Source: Bacteroidales bacterium (lineage in GTDB: Bacteria > Bacteroidota > Bacteroidia > Bacteroidales > VadinHA17). From it: a DNA stretch of 64,000 bases. Every line of letters starts with the position of its first letter. Within the stretch, counting starts at the first letter, position 1. Location of the stretch: contig JAJFVL010000018.1 in NCBI GenBank assembly GCA_021371855.1, forward strand, positions 1-64,000. The letters run 5' to 3'. The notes beneath the pieces were generated by a model, which was not told where the DNA came from, ran no database searches, and saw only the letters and a program-made list of their open reading frames with translations. The translations under genes were made by a program, and so were the position numbers. Below are positions 1 to 8,993 of this stretch, one piece after another.

Positions 1-1
1 T

Positions 2-223
2 TATTCAAAAAATATTAAAAACCTTTTCATGGCAGGCAGGTGTTTCAGCTGTTCTCATGTTGGACTGGGAGGCCCGAGAGTTATGAATACAACCGGTCAG
101 ATGGGTGTTGCGACAGGTTATGCCGCTTCACTCTGTAAAAAATATAATACAAATCCAAGAGGTATCTATGTTTCACATATTAAAGAACTGAAAAATCTGA
201 TAACAAAAGGAACATCAGAATAA
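2..223 (+). CDS. FAD-dependent oxidoreductase, C-terminal end (partial, 5' end outside window)
   Basis: The reading frame is open from the first bases of the window to a TAA at 221-223, so this is the last ~73 residues of a longer protein. The visible motif NLFMAGRCFSCSHVG followed by GGPRVMNTTGQMG and ATGYAASLC matches the conserved tail of the FAD_oxidored family (pfam12831-type proteins), which are common in Bacteroidota polysaccharide loci and often annotated as xanthan-lyase-associated or FAD-dependent oxidoreductases. The internal ATG at 29 is not the true start. The substrate cannot be judged from this fragment. The gene converges on the minus-strand gene ending at 288. Confidence 0.75.
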   Translation, partial: YSKNIKNLFMAGRCFSCSHVGLGGPRVMNTTGQMGVATGYAASLCKKYNTNPRGIYVSHIKELKNLITKGTSE

Positions 224-287
224 TTGTTCCATTTTGATATTGAGTTCCAGGCAATAAAATATTTACAACAAACCTTAACAAAGATAA

Positions 288-3281
288 CTACCTGGAAAAC
301 ACCAGCCAGCCAAGATCTGCAGGGTTATCCGAACCAAGTATTAACCTTGATGTTGTCGGATTATTTGGACGCCATGAGCTTTCCTTTCCTTGTCTGTTTC
401 TTATAACCAGATCCATGCGTATCGGGTCCATATTTTCTCTGTTTAATCCGATGTGCTTGAAAGGAATACGTACAGCGGCATACCATTTCCCATTATCATT
501 AGTCTCCCTTAGCCCTCCCCTGTAAAGCAAAGGATATCCTATTATATGTACCGGATCACCATTATAATTAATATCCCCGGTGTTAAATACAAAATGTCCT
601 GCAGGATACAGACGCTGAGGTTCAATCTTAACCTCAAGACTTGCAAAAGAGGATTCTTTAGATAAAATATTTTTGGCTTCTTTCTCAGCTACAAATAAAT
701 ATAATGCATCCTTACTGTAAGCAGATGCCCATTGTAAATTTGTCATATCTGAACCATAATTAAAAGATTGCCATTTGAGATTTTCAGGTAAGACAAATCC
801 GTTTTCGGACCATACGGGTTTATCATAAGTAATGCATTCAGTAATGGGTCCATCCGGCTTTTTACCCGTATATTCCGGAAACAGAGGTTTATTGTTGCGG
901 ATGATTCTTTTCAATTCAGGCACATCATTTTCAATTATACTCTTTAATTGTCCCATACGCCATTTTATTTTCTCAGGATAATACTTATACCCTTCTGCTT
1001 CAGAATGAAATCCAAGGCGTGAATCTTTTTCACACAGTTTCAGTAGTTGTCCATCCAGGGTCAGCTCTTCACGAATTATGCTGGTAAGCTGGTTTAGAAT
1101 ATTGAAACGTTCCTTCCCTTCCATACGAAACATCTTTTCGCGAAGTAAATAGAAATGAAGTATGTTGTATCCGCTGCGCAGCTGTATACCCAGAGCCTGT
1201 GCCACACCAATATCCAAAAGTCGTTCCGTTTCGTTTGTGTATTTATTTTGTAATCCGGCTAATATTGCCATTCCCTTTTCCCATGATGTAGTCATACGGT
1301 GAGTTAATTCCGTGACTTCTTCAAGAGTCAGTACATCACCGATGCATTCACCAACTCTATCTCCGCTCGGCGGCCACGATTTAAGTGTCGAGCTTGAGCC
1401 TATCTGCCATGTTGGTGACAATGGAGCATCGGCTGGTTTAAGCAAAAGAGGCCAGACCGGCCCATCATGTATGGGACCGTAATACTGAAACAGATTAGTA
1501 AGAGGATAATTCTCGTACCCTTTACTGAAAAGCTTCCATGCCTCAACAACTTTTGGTACATCCTCCTCTTTCCAATCAATGGATGCAAGCTGATGCAAAA
1601 AGATATCTTCATTTTCAGGAAATGGTTCCACGGAAAGTAAGCCTGCCGCTTTATTCATAAGCCCCGGATAGTTGCCAAAATACCAGCATAACATTGTATG
1701 GGAAACCCCAAGATCCCGCATAGCACTGAATTTACGGTACAAGAGAGAAGGTACCGGAACAAAGGGTGTAGTAGCTACTTCATGTGAATTACCTGTCTGT
1801 ATCTTGGCTGATACCTTTGTTCCCTTCTTCCGGGCGATATTTGCAATACGTTCAAACCTTTCACTTGGCCCTGGCTTTGAGATCCAGTAATCTCCGCCTA
1901 CAAGGAATTTTCCAAATTCAGTCCCGGTGATACCTGATTCAAAATTAAACTGCAATATCACTCTTTCAGGGGTATGAGCAGGCAGATCATATACCCAGTC
2001 ACCCAGCTTGTAGGAATCACCTGCAACAAACCGTTGGGGTTGAGGCATATAAAGCCAGCTGATAAGCTCAGCGTCCGGTGCAGCATCATGCATGCCTTGT
2101 TCCATCGCTGACAAAGAAGCACTTAATATTTCCCATGGCTCCTTATTGGAACAGCGCGGACAGTTAATATTGTGTTCATAGTCAGATGTACAAGATACAG
2201 AGCTGAGACAAGTAGTACCTCTCTCTCCGTGAGTTATATTAATCATCCCGCCAAGTTCCGGAACAGCTTTGAATATTTTGTTTACAGATTCATAAAGGTA
2301 ATTATGAGCGGTTTTGCTCATAGGGCAAAAGAAATGTCCTTTACCTGTTGGCGCACCTGCCAGTTCAGGGTAATTCTTTATCACAGGATTGTCAGGGTCC
2401 CATGCACGTGGTTCGATACAAAATATATAGGTTTTTATTCCGTATCTCAGACATTTTTCAACAGTTTGTCTGAGTTTTGCAAGCCGCTTAACTCCATTTT
2501 TTCCTGCATCGGGAGTCCATGTTGTAGAAACCAGGTCGCGAAACTCAACAGTAAGCCATAAACCATTCACACCTTCATGTGCCAGCCGGTTAAGATATTG
2601 ATCAGGATAATAATCCACATCATCCATCAGCTCGTCTCTCATCTTTGGGAAACGTTTGATAGGGCCAAAGAAACACCGTGATATACGCCTTTGAATGACT
2701 GCACTCTTTTCTATTGTTCCCAAAGGAAGAAAAGGACCCCGCAACCGGAGCATTTCATCTTCGATGCAAAAAACACCCCGGCGGATCCCATCAGCATCAC
2801 CAGCCACAATGAGGCACCTGTCCGGCTTAACCTCAACACGGAACGATTCTCCTTTGAGCTCCTTTGATTCAATTGTTTCAACAAAATATTTGCCATTATC
2901 GCACCCAACATCTCCTGCGACAAAGAACTGACGCAGGTCTTCATAACAAGTCTCAAGTCGTAACTTAGGATCCGGAAATCCCATTTGCAGCTTTACTCCT
3001 CCGGAAAGATCAGCCTGCCGCGGTCCGGGTTCAGCTTTCTCCCAGGCATGGTGTGTCCACATGGGTGATTTAAGATCCTCAATAAATTTCCAGGTATTCT
3101 CTTCGGGCTGAGATGGGATATTCTTCAGGAAAAGACTGTCACCAAATACAAAAGAGTTATTTTTATCAATTCTCTGAGTACAACTCCCTGTAAGAAGTGA
3201 TGAAATAATAAATGCATAAAAACCACCTTTCAGAAAAAGTTCTTTGTGAACTACAATTCTTTTTAAGTCCTTCATCAGCAT
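288..3281 (-). CDS. Alpha-glucuronidase-like glycoside hydrolase lipoprotein with C-terminal CBM9-like domain
   Basis: This 997-residue protein starts with a signal segment ending in the lipobox LLTGSC (Cys34), so it should be a membrane-anchored lipoprotein. The start may equally be the ATG at 3275. Residues ~100-200 resemble the small N-terminal domain shared by GH20 and GH67 enzymes (DADGIRRGVFCIEDEM). Residues ~205-560 look like a TIM barrel, ~600-800 a helical region containing DSRLGF, and ~830-997 a beta-sandwich like family 9 carbohydrate-binding/DOMON domains. The 800-residue protein at 12532 shares the first three parts, including DSRLGF, but lacks the CBM-like tail and uses a Tat signal. 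Specificity is unknown; glucuronidase-like is a fold-level call. A dispersed repeat sits just upstream (3319-3360). Confidence 0.7.
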   Translation of the reverse strand: MLMKDLKRIVVHKELFLKGGFYAFIISSLLTGSCTQRIDKNNSFVFGDSLFLKNIPSQPEENTWKFIEDLKSPMWTHHAWEKAEPGPRQADLSGGVKLQMGFPDPKLRLETCYEDLRQFFVAGDVGCDNGKYFVETIESKELKGESFRVEVKPDRCLIVAGDADGIRRGVFCIEDEMLRLRGPFLPLGTIEKSAVIQRRISRCFFGPIKRFPKMRDELMDDVDYYPDQYLNRLAHEGVNGLWLTVEFRDLVSTTWTPDAGKNGVKRLAKLRQTVEKCLRYGIKTYIFCIEPRAWDPDNPVIKNYPELAGAPTGKGHFFCPMSKTAHNYLYESVNKIFKAVPELGGMINITHGERGTTCLSSVSCTSDYEHNINCPRCSNKEPWEILSASLSAMEQGMHDAAPDAELISWLYMPQPQRFVAGDSYKLGDWVYDLPAHTPERVILQFNFESGITGTEFGKFLVGGDYWISKPGPSERFERIANIARKKGTKVSAKIQTGNSHEVATTPFVPVPSLLYRKFSAMRDLGVSHTMLCWYFGNYPGLMNKAAGLLSVEPFPENEDIFLHQLASIDWKEEDVPKVVEAWKLFSKGYENYPLTNLFQYYGPIHDGPVWPLLLKPADAPLSPTWQIGSSSTLKSWPPSGDRVGECIGDVLTLEEVTELTHRMTTSWEKGMAILAGLQNKYTNETERLLDIGVAQALGIQLRSGYNILHFYLLREKMFRMEGKERFNILNQLTSIIREELTLDGQLLKLCEKDSRLGFHSEAEGYKYYPEKIKWRMGQLKSIIENDVPELKRIIRNNKPLFPEYTGKKPDGPITECITYDKPVWSENGFVLPENLKWQSFNYGSDMTNLQWASAYSKDALYLFVAEKEAKNILSKESSFASLEVKIEPQRLYPAGHFVFNTGDINYNGDPVHIIGYPLLYRGGLRETNDNGKWYAAVRIPFKHIGLNRENMDPIRMDLVIRNRQGKESSWRPNNPTTSRLILGSDNPADLGWLVFSR

Positions 3282-3318
3282 ATAATTTATTTGTTTAAGG
3301 TCAGATGGAACCGCATAT

Positions 3319-3360
3319 GATTAACTTCGTTGAGCTCTCCTGACAAGTCGGTATCGGTTG
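3319..3360. repeat. Dispersed intergenic repeat, copy 1
   Basis: This 42-base stretch matches 38175-38216 at 35 of 42 positions by eye; both share GACAAGTCGG and ATCGGTTG. The bases just before it (3309-3321) also match 37975-37992 around CATATGATT. Here the two halves are contiguous, whereas in the second copy they are split by about 180 bases. The repeat lies ~40 bases upstream of the gene at 288-3281. Confidence 0.65.
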
Positions 3361-3453
3361 AAAATAAATATATTCATCCGTGTTTATGATTGAATCAATC
3401 ATGTGGGTTCATAAATTAAGAAATAACAACGGCTGAAAAACAATTATTAAAAC

Positions 3454-3493
3454 ATCTCAATAGCCCGGGATTTAAGTCAGGGGCTATTGAGAT
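3454..3493 (-). terminator. Stem-loop terminator after the TIM-barrel lipoprotein gene
   Basis: There is a perfect 13-base inverted repeat, ATCTCAATAGCCC at 3454-3466 and its complement at 3481-3493, with a 14-base loop. It lies about 30 bases past the stop codon of the minus-strand gene at 3524-5776. No long T-run follows, so the exact mechanism is uncertain. Confidence 0.65.
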
Positions 3494-3523
3494 TGAGTTA
3501 GATATGCATTTATTATTAATTAT

Positions 3524-5776
3524 CTAATCCAATATTTTAGCATTTTTGAATGCAGTGATAAGCTCATCCTTTGTTATTTTATTTGCTTTTATATAACGAC
3601 GGTTACCGACAGGTATAATTGTATTCTGTCCATTTTGCCCCGATTGGATCTGTATTTCCTTTCCTAAATCTTCCATCAGAGTGAGATCACCCGGTTTTAA
3701 TGGGAGCTCCATTTTTTTATCGCCTGAAATATGCCAGTAAACTGCATACAGATCTTTATTTCTTTCAAAGGTAAAAGCAATCACTTCCCTGCTCCCATCC
3801 GCAATATTCATGATCTTATCATAGGGAACCAGCTCAAATTCATTCTTTTCGTTCAGCAAAAGAGTAAACTCCTGCTTCGCATTACGTAACATATTTTTTT
3901 GTTCATTGGTCAGCCATTTCTTTGCTCTTACCTCTTCCCATCGTCTGAAAACCTCAAAGTTATCAGCTGTTCTTGGATGTTTTGCCAATGTTGCCGGATC
4001 AGCATGGATAGAAACAGGACAATCCCATGCAGCCGCCTTGCTTGTGACAAACTCAAGCTGGTCTGGTTGTGTTCCGATTGTTTTTTCACCCGGAAGCCAG
4101 TAACCTAACCAGCCAAAATTCAGACGGGTAAAATTATCCTGCATTCTTGGTGCTTCTCTAAAGGGATGTTTTATTGTTTCTTCCTTTAACTTCTCGGGAC
4201 TGAAAATATCGAATGCATTTCCCCCGGTCAGCATGTGCCAGCTGAAATGGGTTTTTGCTGCACCCTCTGCGAATATAGGTTCCGGTTTCAGTTTGTTGAA
4301 TACCCTGTACTGTGCTCCGGATACATGATACCAGAAAGGAGGATTAACACCTTCCGATCCGTCGAAATAGATAAATTCAAATCCTGCATCCCAGAGATCA
4401 GCTATACCGTCTGCCACTTCATCCTGGAGGTCTGAGTATTGATCAATATAAACACTTGTTGCACCAAATTCGCTTACATCCAGCAACCCAAACATATACC
4501 CTGCAGGCTGGGCATTTATTGTTGTCTTATCTATGCCGCGCTCGCAGCCATAGAACATATAAGGAGGTGTAGTGGTGTAACCTCTGTATGAAATCAGTTC
4601 AGTTCCTATCTTCAAAACCCTTCTGTTCCTTGCCATTGTTGAATTTTGAGGATTTTGTTCAACATAAATGGTTGTATCTGTTTTACTTAACGGTTGTTTC
4701 AGTGTAAAAATCCTTAAAAGATTCAACCTGTGATCCGGTATGGGCGTAACATACTTGCTATCCCTTCCAATGTGGCTATGGAGAAAATGACAACCGGGAG
4801 TGATGCCTGCTGCTTTGATCTTTGCCAGCATTGCTTTAAGATCAGCTTTACCATTCGGGTATTCCGATCTGTAGACATCATAATTACCTATAAGTCTGTA
4901 TCCTCTGCTTTCGAGAAAAACAGGGTAATAGATATTCATAAGTCTGAATCCGCCCATCTTGGCATATTTTATATGTTCATCAACATTGACAGGAGTGACA
5001 TTGGCTGTCCAGTAATATGATGCATTATAGAGATCATGCCTGCGGCTGACCACTCCATGAGGTAATTTATAATCTTCCTCAACAATGGCAATCTTATCCA
5101 ACAATTCGTCTTTAGCAGATGTAATTAACGCAGCGGTAACTCCCGTGAGTTTAACCTTTTCATCCACACCTGCCTGAAGGATGCGGTATCCCTCACCCTC
5201 TTCCGAATCAGCATTAGCACATGGGTCTGCTGCAAGCACATTTACTGCCACTTTATCATCCCATATCACATTAAGCCAGTCACCCCAATGACCAAGGTTG
5301 CGTACCGGCAATCGCAGGAACCACATTTCAGATATCGGAGGTTCGGTCATTGAAATACCATAGTCCTCGGTCAGATTGAATGCCTCCAGGGTAAATGCAA
5401 AATAATCCGGAGTAATCTTGACACTTACTGTAGCTTCCCATGGGATCAGCTCATAACCAATTACCAGTTTATCCCCTTCCTTCCGTACAGAATTGGATTT
5501 AAATGTGGTCTTTTTATTGGGATATGCCAGTTTTACTTCATTCTGGTACGGACGAGGTTCTGTTATAGTACTTACCGGAACCTTCTTCCCCTGAATTAAA
5601 CATTCTATATTACCAGGTTTGTAAATAAGACTTTTGGCAATTCCATCACTGGTAATTACCAGCTTCATCTGATCATTTTCAATTACTACATCATCAGTAT
5701 TATTTACAGTCTTGTCAGCGCACGACATAAAATAAATACTTGTTGACATTAATAACAACAATAAAAACCGTTTCAT
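3524..5776 (-). CDS. TIM-barrel lipoprotein, putative glycoside hydrolase of unassigned family (paralogue of 20730)
   Basis: This 750-residue protein has a signal peptide with lipobox YFMSC (Cys19). Residues ~25-240 form a beta-rich N-terminal domain, and the rest resembles a GH31/GH36-like (beta/alpha)8 barrel. YFDGSEG (Asp472) and FAEGAA are candidate active-site strands. A small beta insertion at ~355-428 carries LKIGTELISYRGYT and GCERG. The 971-residue protein at 20730 has the same architecture, including the insertion and YFDAIDG. I do not recognise a characterised family; hydrolase activity is inferred from the fold and from the SusC/D context. It lies 50 bases downstream of the MFS gene and a terminator hairpin follows it. 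Confidence 0.6.
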   Translation of the reverse strand: MKRFLLLLLMSTSIYFMSCADKTVNNTDDVVIENDQMKLVITSDGIAKSLIYKPGNIECLIQGKKVPVSTITEPRPYQNEVKLAYPNKKTTFKSNSVRKEGDKLVIGYELIPWEATVSVKITPDYFAFTLEAFNLTEDYGISMTEPPISEMWFLRLPVRNLGHWGDWLNVIWDDKVAVNVLAADPCANADSEEGEGYRILQAGVDEKVKLTGVTAALITSAKDELLDKIAIVEEDYKLPHGVVSRRHDLYNASYYWTANVTPVNVDEHIKYAKMGGFRLMNIYYPVFLESRGYRLIGNYDVYRSEYPNGKADLKAMLAKIKAAGITPGCHFLHSHIGRDSKYVTPIPDHRLNLLRIFTLKQPLSKTDTTIYVEQNPQNSTMARNRRVLKIGTELISYRGYTTTPPYMFYGCERGIDKTTINAQPAGYMFGLLDVSEFGATSVYIDQYSDLQDEVADGIADLWDAGFEFIYFDGSEGVNPPFWYHVSGAQYRVFNKLKPEPIFAEGAAKTHFSWHMLTGGNAFDIFSPEKLKEETIKHPFREAPRMQDNFTRLNFGWLGYWLPGEKTIGTQPDQLEFVTSKAAAWDCPVSIHADPATLAKHPRTADNFEVFRRWEEVRAKKWLTNEQKNMLRNAKQEFTLLLNEKNEFELVPYDKIMNIADGSREVIAFTFERNKDLYAVYWHISGDKKMELPLKPGDLTLMEDLGKEIQIQSGQNGQNTIIPVGNRRYIKANKITKDELITAFKNAKILD

Positions 5777-5826
5777 CTGCGTATGATTTTTAATTTATTA
5801 TGGTTTGTTTTATTAAAAGTATCTAA

Positions 5827-7035
5827 TCAATTTTTAGTTCTGATCTTACTTCCCCAAAGAGCAAAATACATTATGAACACATAAGCCGGTATGCAGACAC
5901 TGTAGGCAATCTGGTAAGAAACCACATCAGCTATATATCCAAATGCCAGGGGAAGAAATGCTCCACCTATCAGACCTGTCACAAGGAATGATGATCCCAT
6001 TTTGGTGAATTTACCCAGATCGGCAATAGCCATAGGCCATATTGCCGGCCACATCATTGCATTTGCCAGTCCGAGAACACCAACAAGATATATGGAAATG
6101 TTATCCGGGAAGACCATGATGGCAATAGTCACAATGATAGCTACAATTGTTGAAACAAATAATGCTGTACGCTGGCTGACATATTTCGGGATGAAAAATA
6201 CGCCCAATAAATAGCCTATTATCATTCCCACCGATACAAACCAGACATAATTCTGAGGAGAAGCGAGATCAAGAATAGAAGCATAATCATTGATCGATCC
6301 TAAAGCAATATACTCAACTCCAACATCAAAGAATATCGCCAGAACGCCTAATAAAAGATGAGGGAACTGGAAGATACTTGTTTTTGAGTTTGCATAAGCT
6401 GATACTTCAGAAACGGTATCCTCCTCATCTTCACCCACAGCCTTTACTTCAGGCAATGGTGCAAAATAATACAATACTCCCATTACCACCAGCACCCCTG
6501 AAATTATGTAAAACGGAAGTATTGTATCCTCAAGATGCACATCCGACAGATCCATGAAAAATGAAAGCAGCAATGAAGCAAGTGCGTAAAATGTTTTGCT
6601 GCATATTCCCATGCCTGCAATCCTTGCTGCAGCGCTGTCCTCAGGTCCCAATATCGCAACATAGGTGTTAACTGCACCTGTAAGTAATGTCTGTCCCATA
6701 CCACTGACAAACAATGCCAGTAAGAATAGAGGGAAACTAATTAGCTTTGCAGCAGGTGCAATAAGGTAGAAACCCACTGCCATGATAATAAACGCAATGA
6801 TCATTCCTCCTTTGTATCCGAATTTTTTTATAATAACCCCGGATGGTATGCCGAAAACAACAAATGATGCGAATGTTGCAGTCATCACCAGATAAGACAT
6901 TGTAATGGAAATATCAAATGCATCCTTTACAAAAGGAATAAAAAATGCATTCATACCGAGTGCAAAGCCGAGCACCCCGAACATTGATCCTATTAGCATT
7001 AAAGGAACAACAAGGGTCTTTTGAGTTGTAGTCAT
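5827..7035 (-). CDS. MFS sugar transporter, FucP/GluP-like (FHS family)
   Basis: This 402-residue protein has twelve predicted membrane spans and an acidic loop near residues 205-215 (GEDEEDT) between the two halves. SGMGQTLLTGAVNTYVAILGP and the late motif AIWPMAIADLGKFTKMGSSF followed by GGAFLPLAFGYIAD match the fucose/galactose/glucose:H+ symporter pattern. It should import a monosaccharide or small product across the inner membrane. It lies between the mutarotase-like gene and the TIM-barrel lipoprotein in the same minus-strand run. It is unrelated in detail to the second MFS gene at 42571. The substrate is not determined. Confidence 0.8.
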   Translation of the reverse strand: MTTTQKTLVVPLMLIGSMFGVLGFALGMNAFFIPFVKDAFDISITMSYLVMTATFASFVVFGIPSGVIIKKFGYKGGMIIAFIIMAVGFYLIAPAAKLISFPLFLLALFVSGMGQTLLTGAVNTYVAILGPEDSAAARIAGMGICSKTFYALASLLLSFFMDLSDVHLEDTILPFYIISGVLVVMGVLYYFAPLPEVKAVGEDEEDTVSEVSAYANSKTSIFQFPHLLLGVLAIFFDVGVEYIALGSINDYASILDLASPQNYVWFVSVGMIIGYLLGVFFIPKYVSQRTALFVSTIVAIIVTIAIMVFPDNISIYLVGVLGLANAMMWPAIWPMAIADLGKFTKMGSSFLVTGLIGGAFLPLAFGYIADVVSYQIAYSVCIPAYVFIMYFALWGSKIRTKN

Positions 7036-7161
7036 AATCAGATAAGTTTATGAAATTTTTTTATTAGTTTATTAAATATCAGGCAACTGACAAAAGATTA
7101 AAGACAAAAGGAAAAAGATAAAAGGAAACCTGTACCAGAAACCCGGAGTCCTGAGCCCTGC

Positions 7162-8115
7162 TTAAAATCTTTCATCAGCAACAGTAATATATTCAGTTGT
7201 TATTGTAGCACTTATTTCGGTACATGGTTCAAGTATATCAGGGCATCCTCCGCAGGCTTCAATTTCCATAAAACCTGACGGGTCGCAGTAAATACTCAAC
7301 TTCACTCCATTATTTGTTGGTAGTTGTTCCGGAGGGGCATCAGCAATATCGATATAAATTTGTCCTGGAGGTAGAATTCCGGCATGCCGTTTTACACGAA
7401 AATCATTGCCATTTATATATTCAATCCATGGCACATTTTCCCCTAATCCCAACTGAAAACGAAAATCTGTCTCCGCCTTAACAATATATTTGCCTTCTGA
7501 TATTCCTCGTTGTGACTGGCTTGATTCATACATATCCCAGATGTCTCCTGCTGATGGCGGGAGCATAATAACTTTGCTTCCTATACCGACGTCGAACTGA
7601 CACAGCGACCATGGAGCCAGTAAAAATTCCCCTTTTCGCAAAGTCTTTACTCCTATATATCTGATTGTTTCAGTAACCTTCTGAATCAGGGAATTCTTAC
7701 TCTGTTCAACTTTTATATGCCGCTCAAATTCGCAAGGAATACCCAGCTGATGGTTATTAACCAGATCAATTTCTGATCTTATTACGGAATGATTTTCAGA
7801 CTGCTCTGCAACATCCCAGACGGCTCCTGTTATTTCAGGAGGCACTCTCCATTTCCCAGTGCCATACTCGTAACCGAAACAGGTACCCTCAGGAGCAGGC
7901 CATAAAGCATCACCACCTGGATTAAGATAAGCGTGTTTGTTGCTACGATTAACAATGGCTGATGGCACCACTCTGTTAAGAACCCTGCCGTTAACCACGG
8001 CAAAAAGCCGTCCTTCCAGATCCAACGCCGCTATTATTCCGTTCTCACTGGTTCCAATTACATGAGACCGGCGATGCGCCTTACTGAACAGACCGAGTAA
8101 TTCCTGACCAGTCAT
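7162..8115 (-). CDS. Galactose-mutarotase-fold protein (DUF6786/DUF4380-like)
   Basis: This 317-residue protein has no signal peptide and is probably cytoplasmic. NPGGDALWPAPEG, followed by an all-beta pattern with aromatic-rich strands, fits the aldose-1-epimerase-like superfold found in DUF4380/DUF6786 proteins. These often act on, or are thought to bind, sugar derivatives. The gene starts only 3 bases after the stop of the creatininase-like gene, so the two are probably co-translated. A role in converting sugar anomers or epimers imported by the adjacent FucP-like transporter is plausible but not shown. The conserved mutarotase His/Glu pair was not identified with certainty. Confidence 0.6.
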   Translation of the reverse strand: MTGQELLGLFSKAHRRSHVIGTSENGIIAALDLEGRLFAVVNGRVLNRVVPSAIVNRSNKHAYLNPGGDALWPAPEGTCFGYEYGTGKWRVPPEITGAVWDVAEQSENHSVIRSEIDLVNNHQLGIPCEFERHIKVEQSKNSLIQKVTETIRYIGVKTLRKGEFLLAPWSLCQFDVGIGSKVIMLPPSAGDIWDMYESSQSQRGISEGKYIVKAETDFRFQLGLGENVPWIEYINGNDFRVKRHAGILPPGQIYIDIADAPPEQLPTNNGVKLSIYCDPSGFMEIEACGGCPDILEPCTEISATITTEYITVADERF

Positions 8116-8118
8116 GAT

Positions 8119-8859
8119 CTATTTCCCCATGGCTTTTTTCATATCCCTCAGGATAATCTCTTTAGCACTATTGCCATATTCCAGTGAAGCCTTTTTTGCA
8201 CCCTGTGCATACCATTTGTCACTGTTGAAACGATTCATGTCAACACATTCCGGACAGAATGCCATCATAAGTGATGTCTCCTGTTCACTGGCATGGTCAA
8301 TAGGATATTTTGCCTGTGCTTCAGCGCTCATAAACGGACAGATATGTATCCAGTTAAACGGATCGCCACCTGTAGCATGATCATCATAGTAGCTTGCTGA
8401 AGAGTTATCACCCCACCATCCGTCACCCCGCTCACGCTCCACAAAGGCAAATATTTCCTGTCGTGCTGCCAATTTAAAGGAAAGATCGGTAGGCATGCCG
8501 TTGGAAAAGTTCTCACTTTGATGGTGAACAAACAGATATATATTACGAAACCCTATGCGCAACAGGTTGTAAAACAGCTGACGTGCAAACTGGTTCAACA
8601 CCTGTGAATCAACATGAATTCCTCCGTTTCGTTCAGGGGGGGCAACAGCGTAAGTGCCGGCACCATAGTAAAAAGGTGGCAGGATAACCAGCGGCATCTC
8701 CTTTTCGAGCAGATCCAAAGCACGGACAACAAGCAAGGTGTCAACCCCTGGGCTTAAATGTTCACTGTGATATTCAATCACCCCCAAAGCCATAGCAACA
8801 GGAGTGTTTTTATCAATAGCCTCCCGGATCTGGTCCGGAAACATCATTTCATAATGCAT
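8119..8859 (-). CDS. Creatininase-superfamily amidohydrolase-like protein
   Basis: This is a 246-residue cytoplasmic protein; the family is normally 240-260 residues. GVIEYHSEHLSPGVDTL (residues 26-42) matches the metal-binding GS-E-x-H-x-x-H…D block, with Glu29, His31 and Asp40. HASEQETS near residue 190 matches the late conserved block. In VHHQSEN (residues 110-116), the position that is His120 in Pseudomonas creatininase (NGHYEN) appears to be Gln113, while Glu115 is kept. The family hydrolyses cyclic amides or related C-N bonds. Creatinine is an unlikely substrate in this carbohydrate context. The gene is tightly linked to the mutarotase-like gene and to the M24/creatinase-like gene. Confidence 0.75.
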   Translation of the reverse strand: MHYEMMFPDQIREAIDKNTPVAMALGVIEYHSEHLSPGVDTLLVVRALDLLEKEMPLVILPPFYYGAGTYAVAPPERNGGIHVDSQVLNQFARQLFYNLLRIGFRNIYLFVHHQSENFSNGMPTDLSFKLAARQEIFAFVERERGDGWWGDNSSASYYDDHATGGDPFNWIHICPFMSAEAQAKYPIDHASEQETSLMMAFCPECVDMNRFNSDKWYAQGAKKASLEYGNSAKEIILRDMKKAMGK

Positions 8860-8993
8860 AATTTATTCCTTTCTAATGTTTTACTTTAACAAATCATATT
8901 TTAGAGTCCGGAGTGAGCTAAAGTTTAGAATACTTTAAGTTAAACTTATCACATAATTCCAGACATTTTAATCACTCCAGCACTCCTGACACT

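Noticed and set aside
2172..2561. 129-codon plus-strand frame opposite the glucuronidase-like gene
   Set aside because: It is a shadow of the minus-strand gene with no recognisable domain or start context. The same applies to the many other frames opposite long genes, for example 39756-40376 and 58726-59280.
8880..8993. GGAGTGA/TCACTCC inverted repeat between the creatininase-like and M24-like genes
   Set aside because: The 7-base arms are separated by ~65 bases; I cannot distinguish it from chance or a degenerate intergenic repeat.
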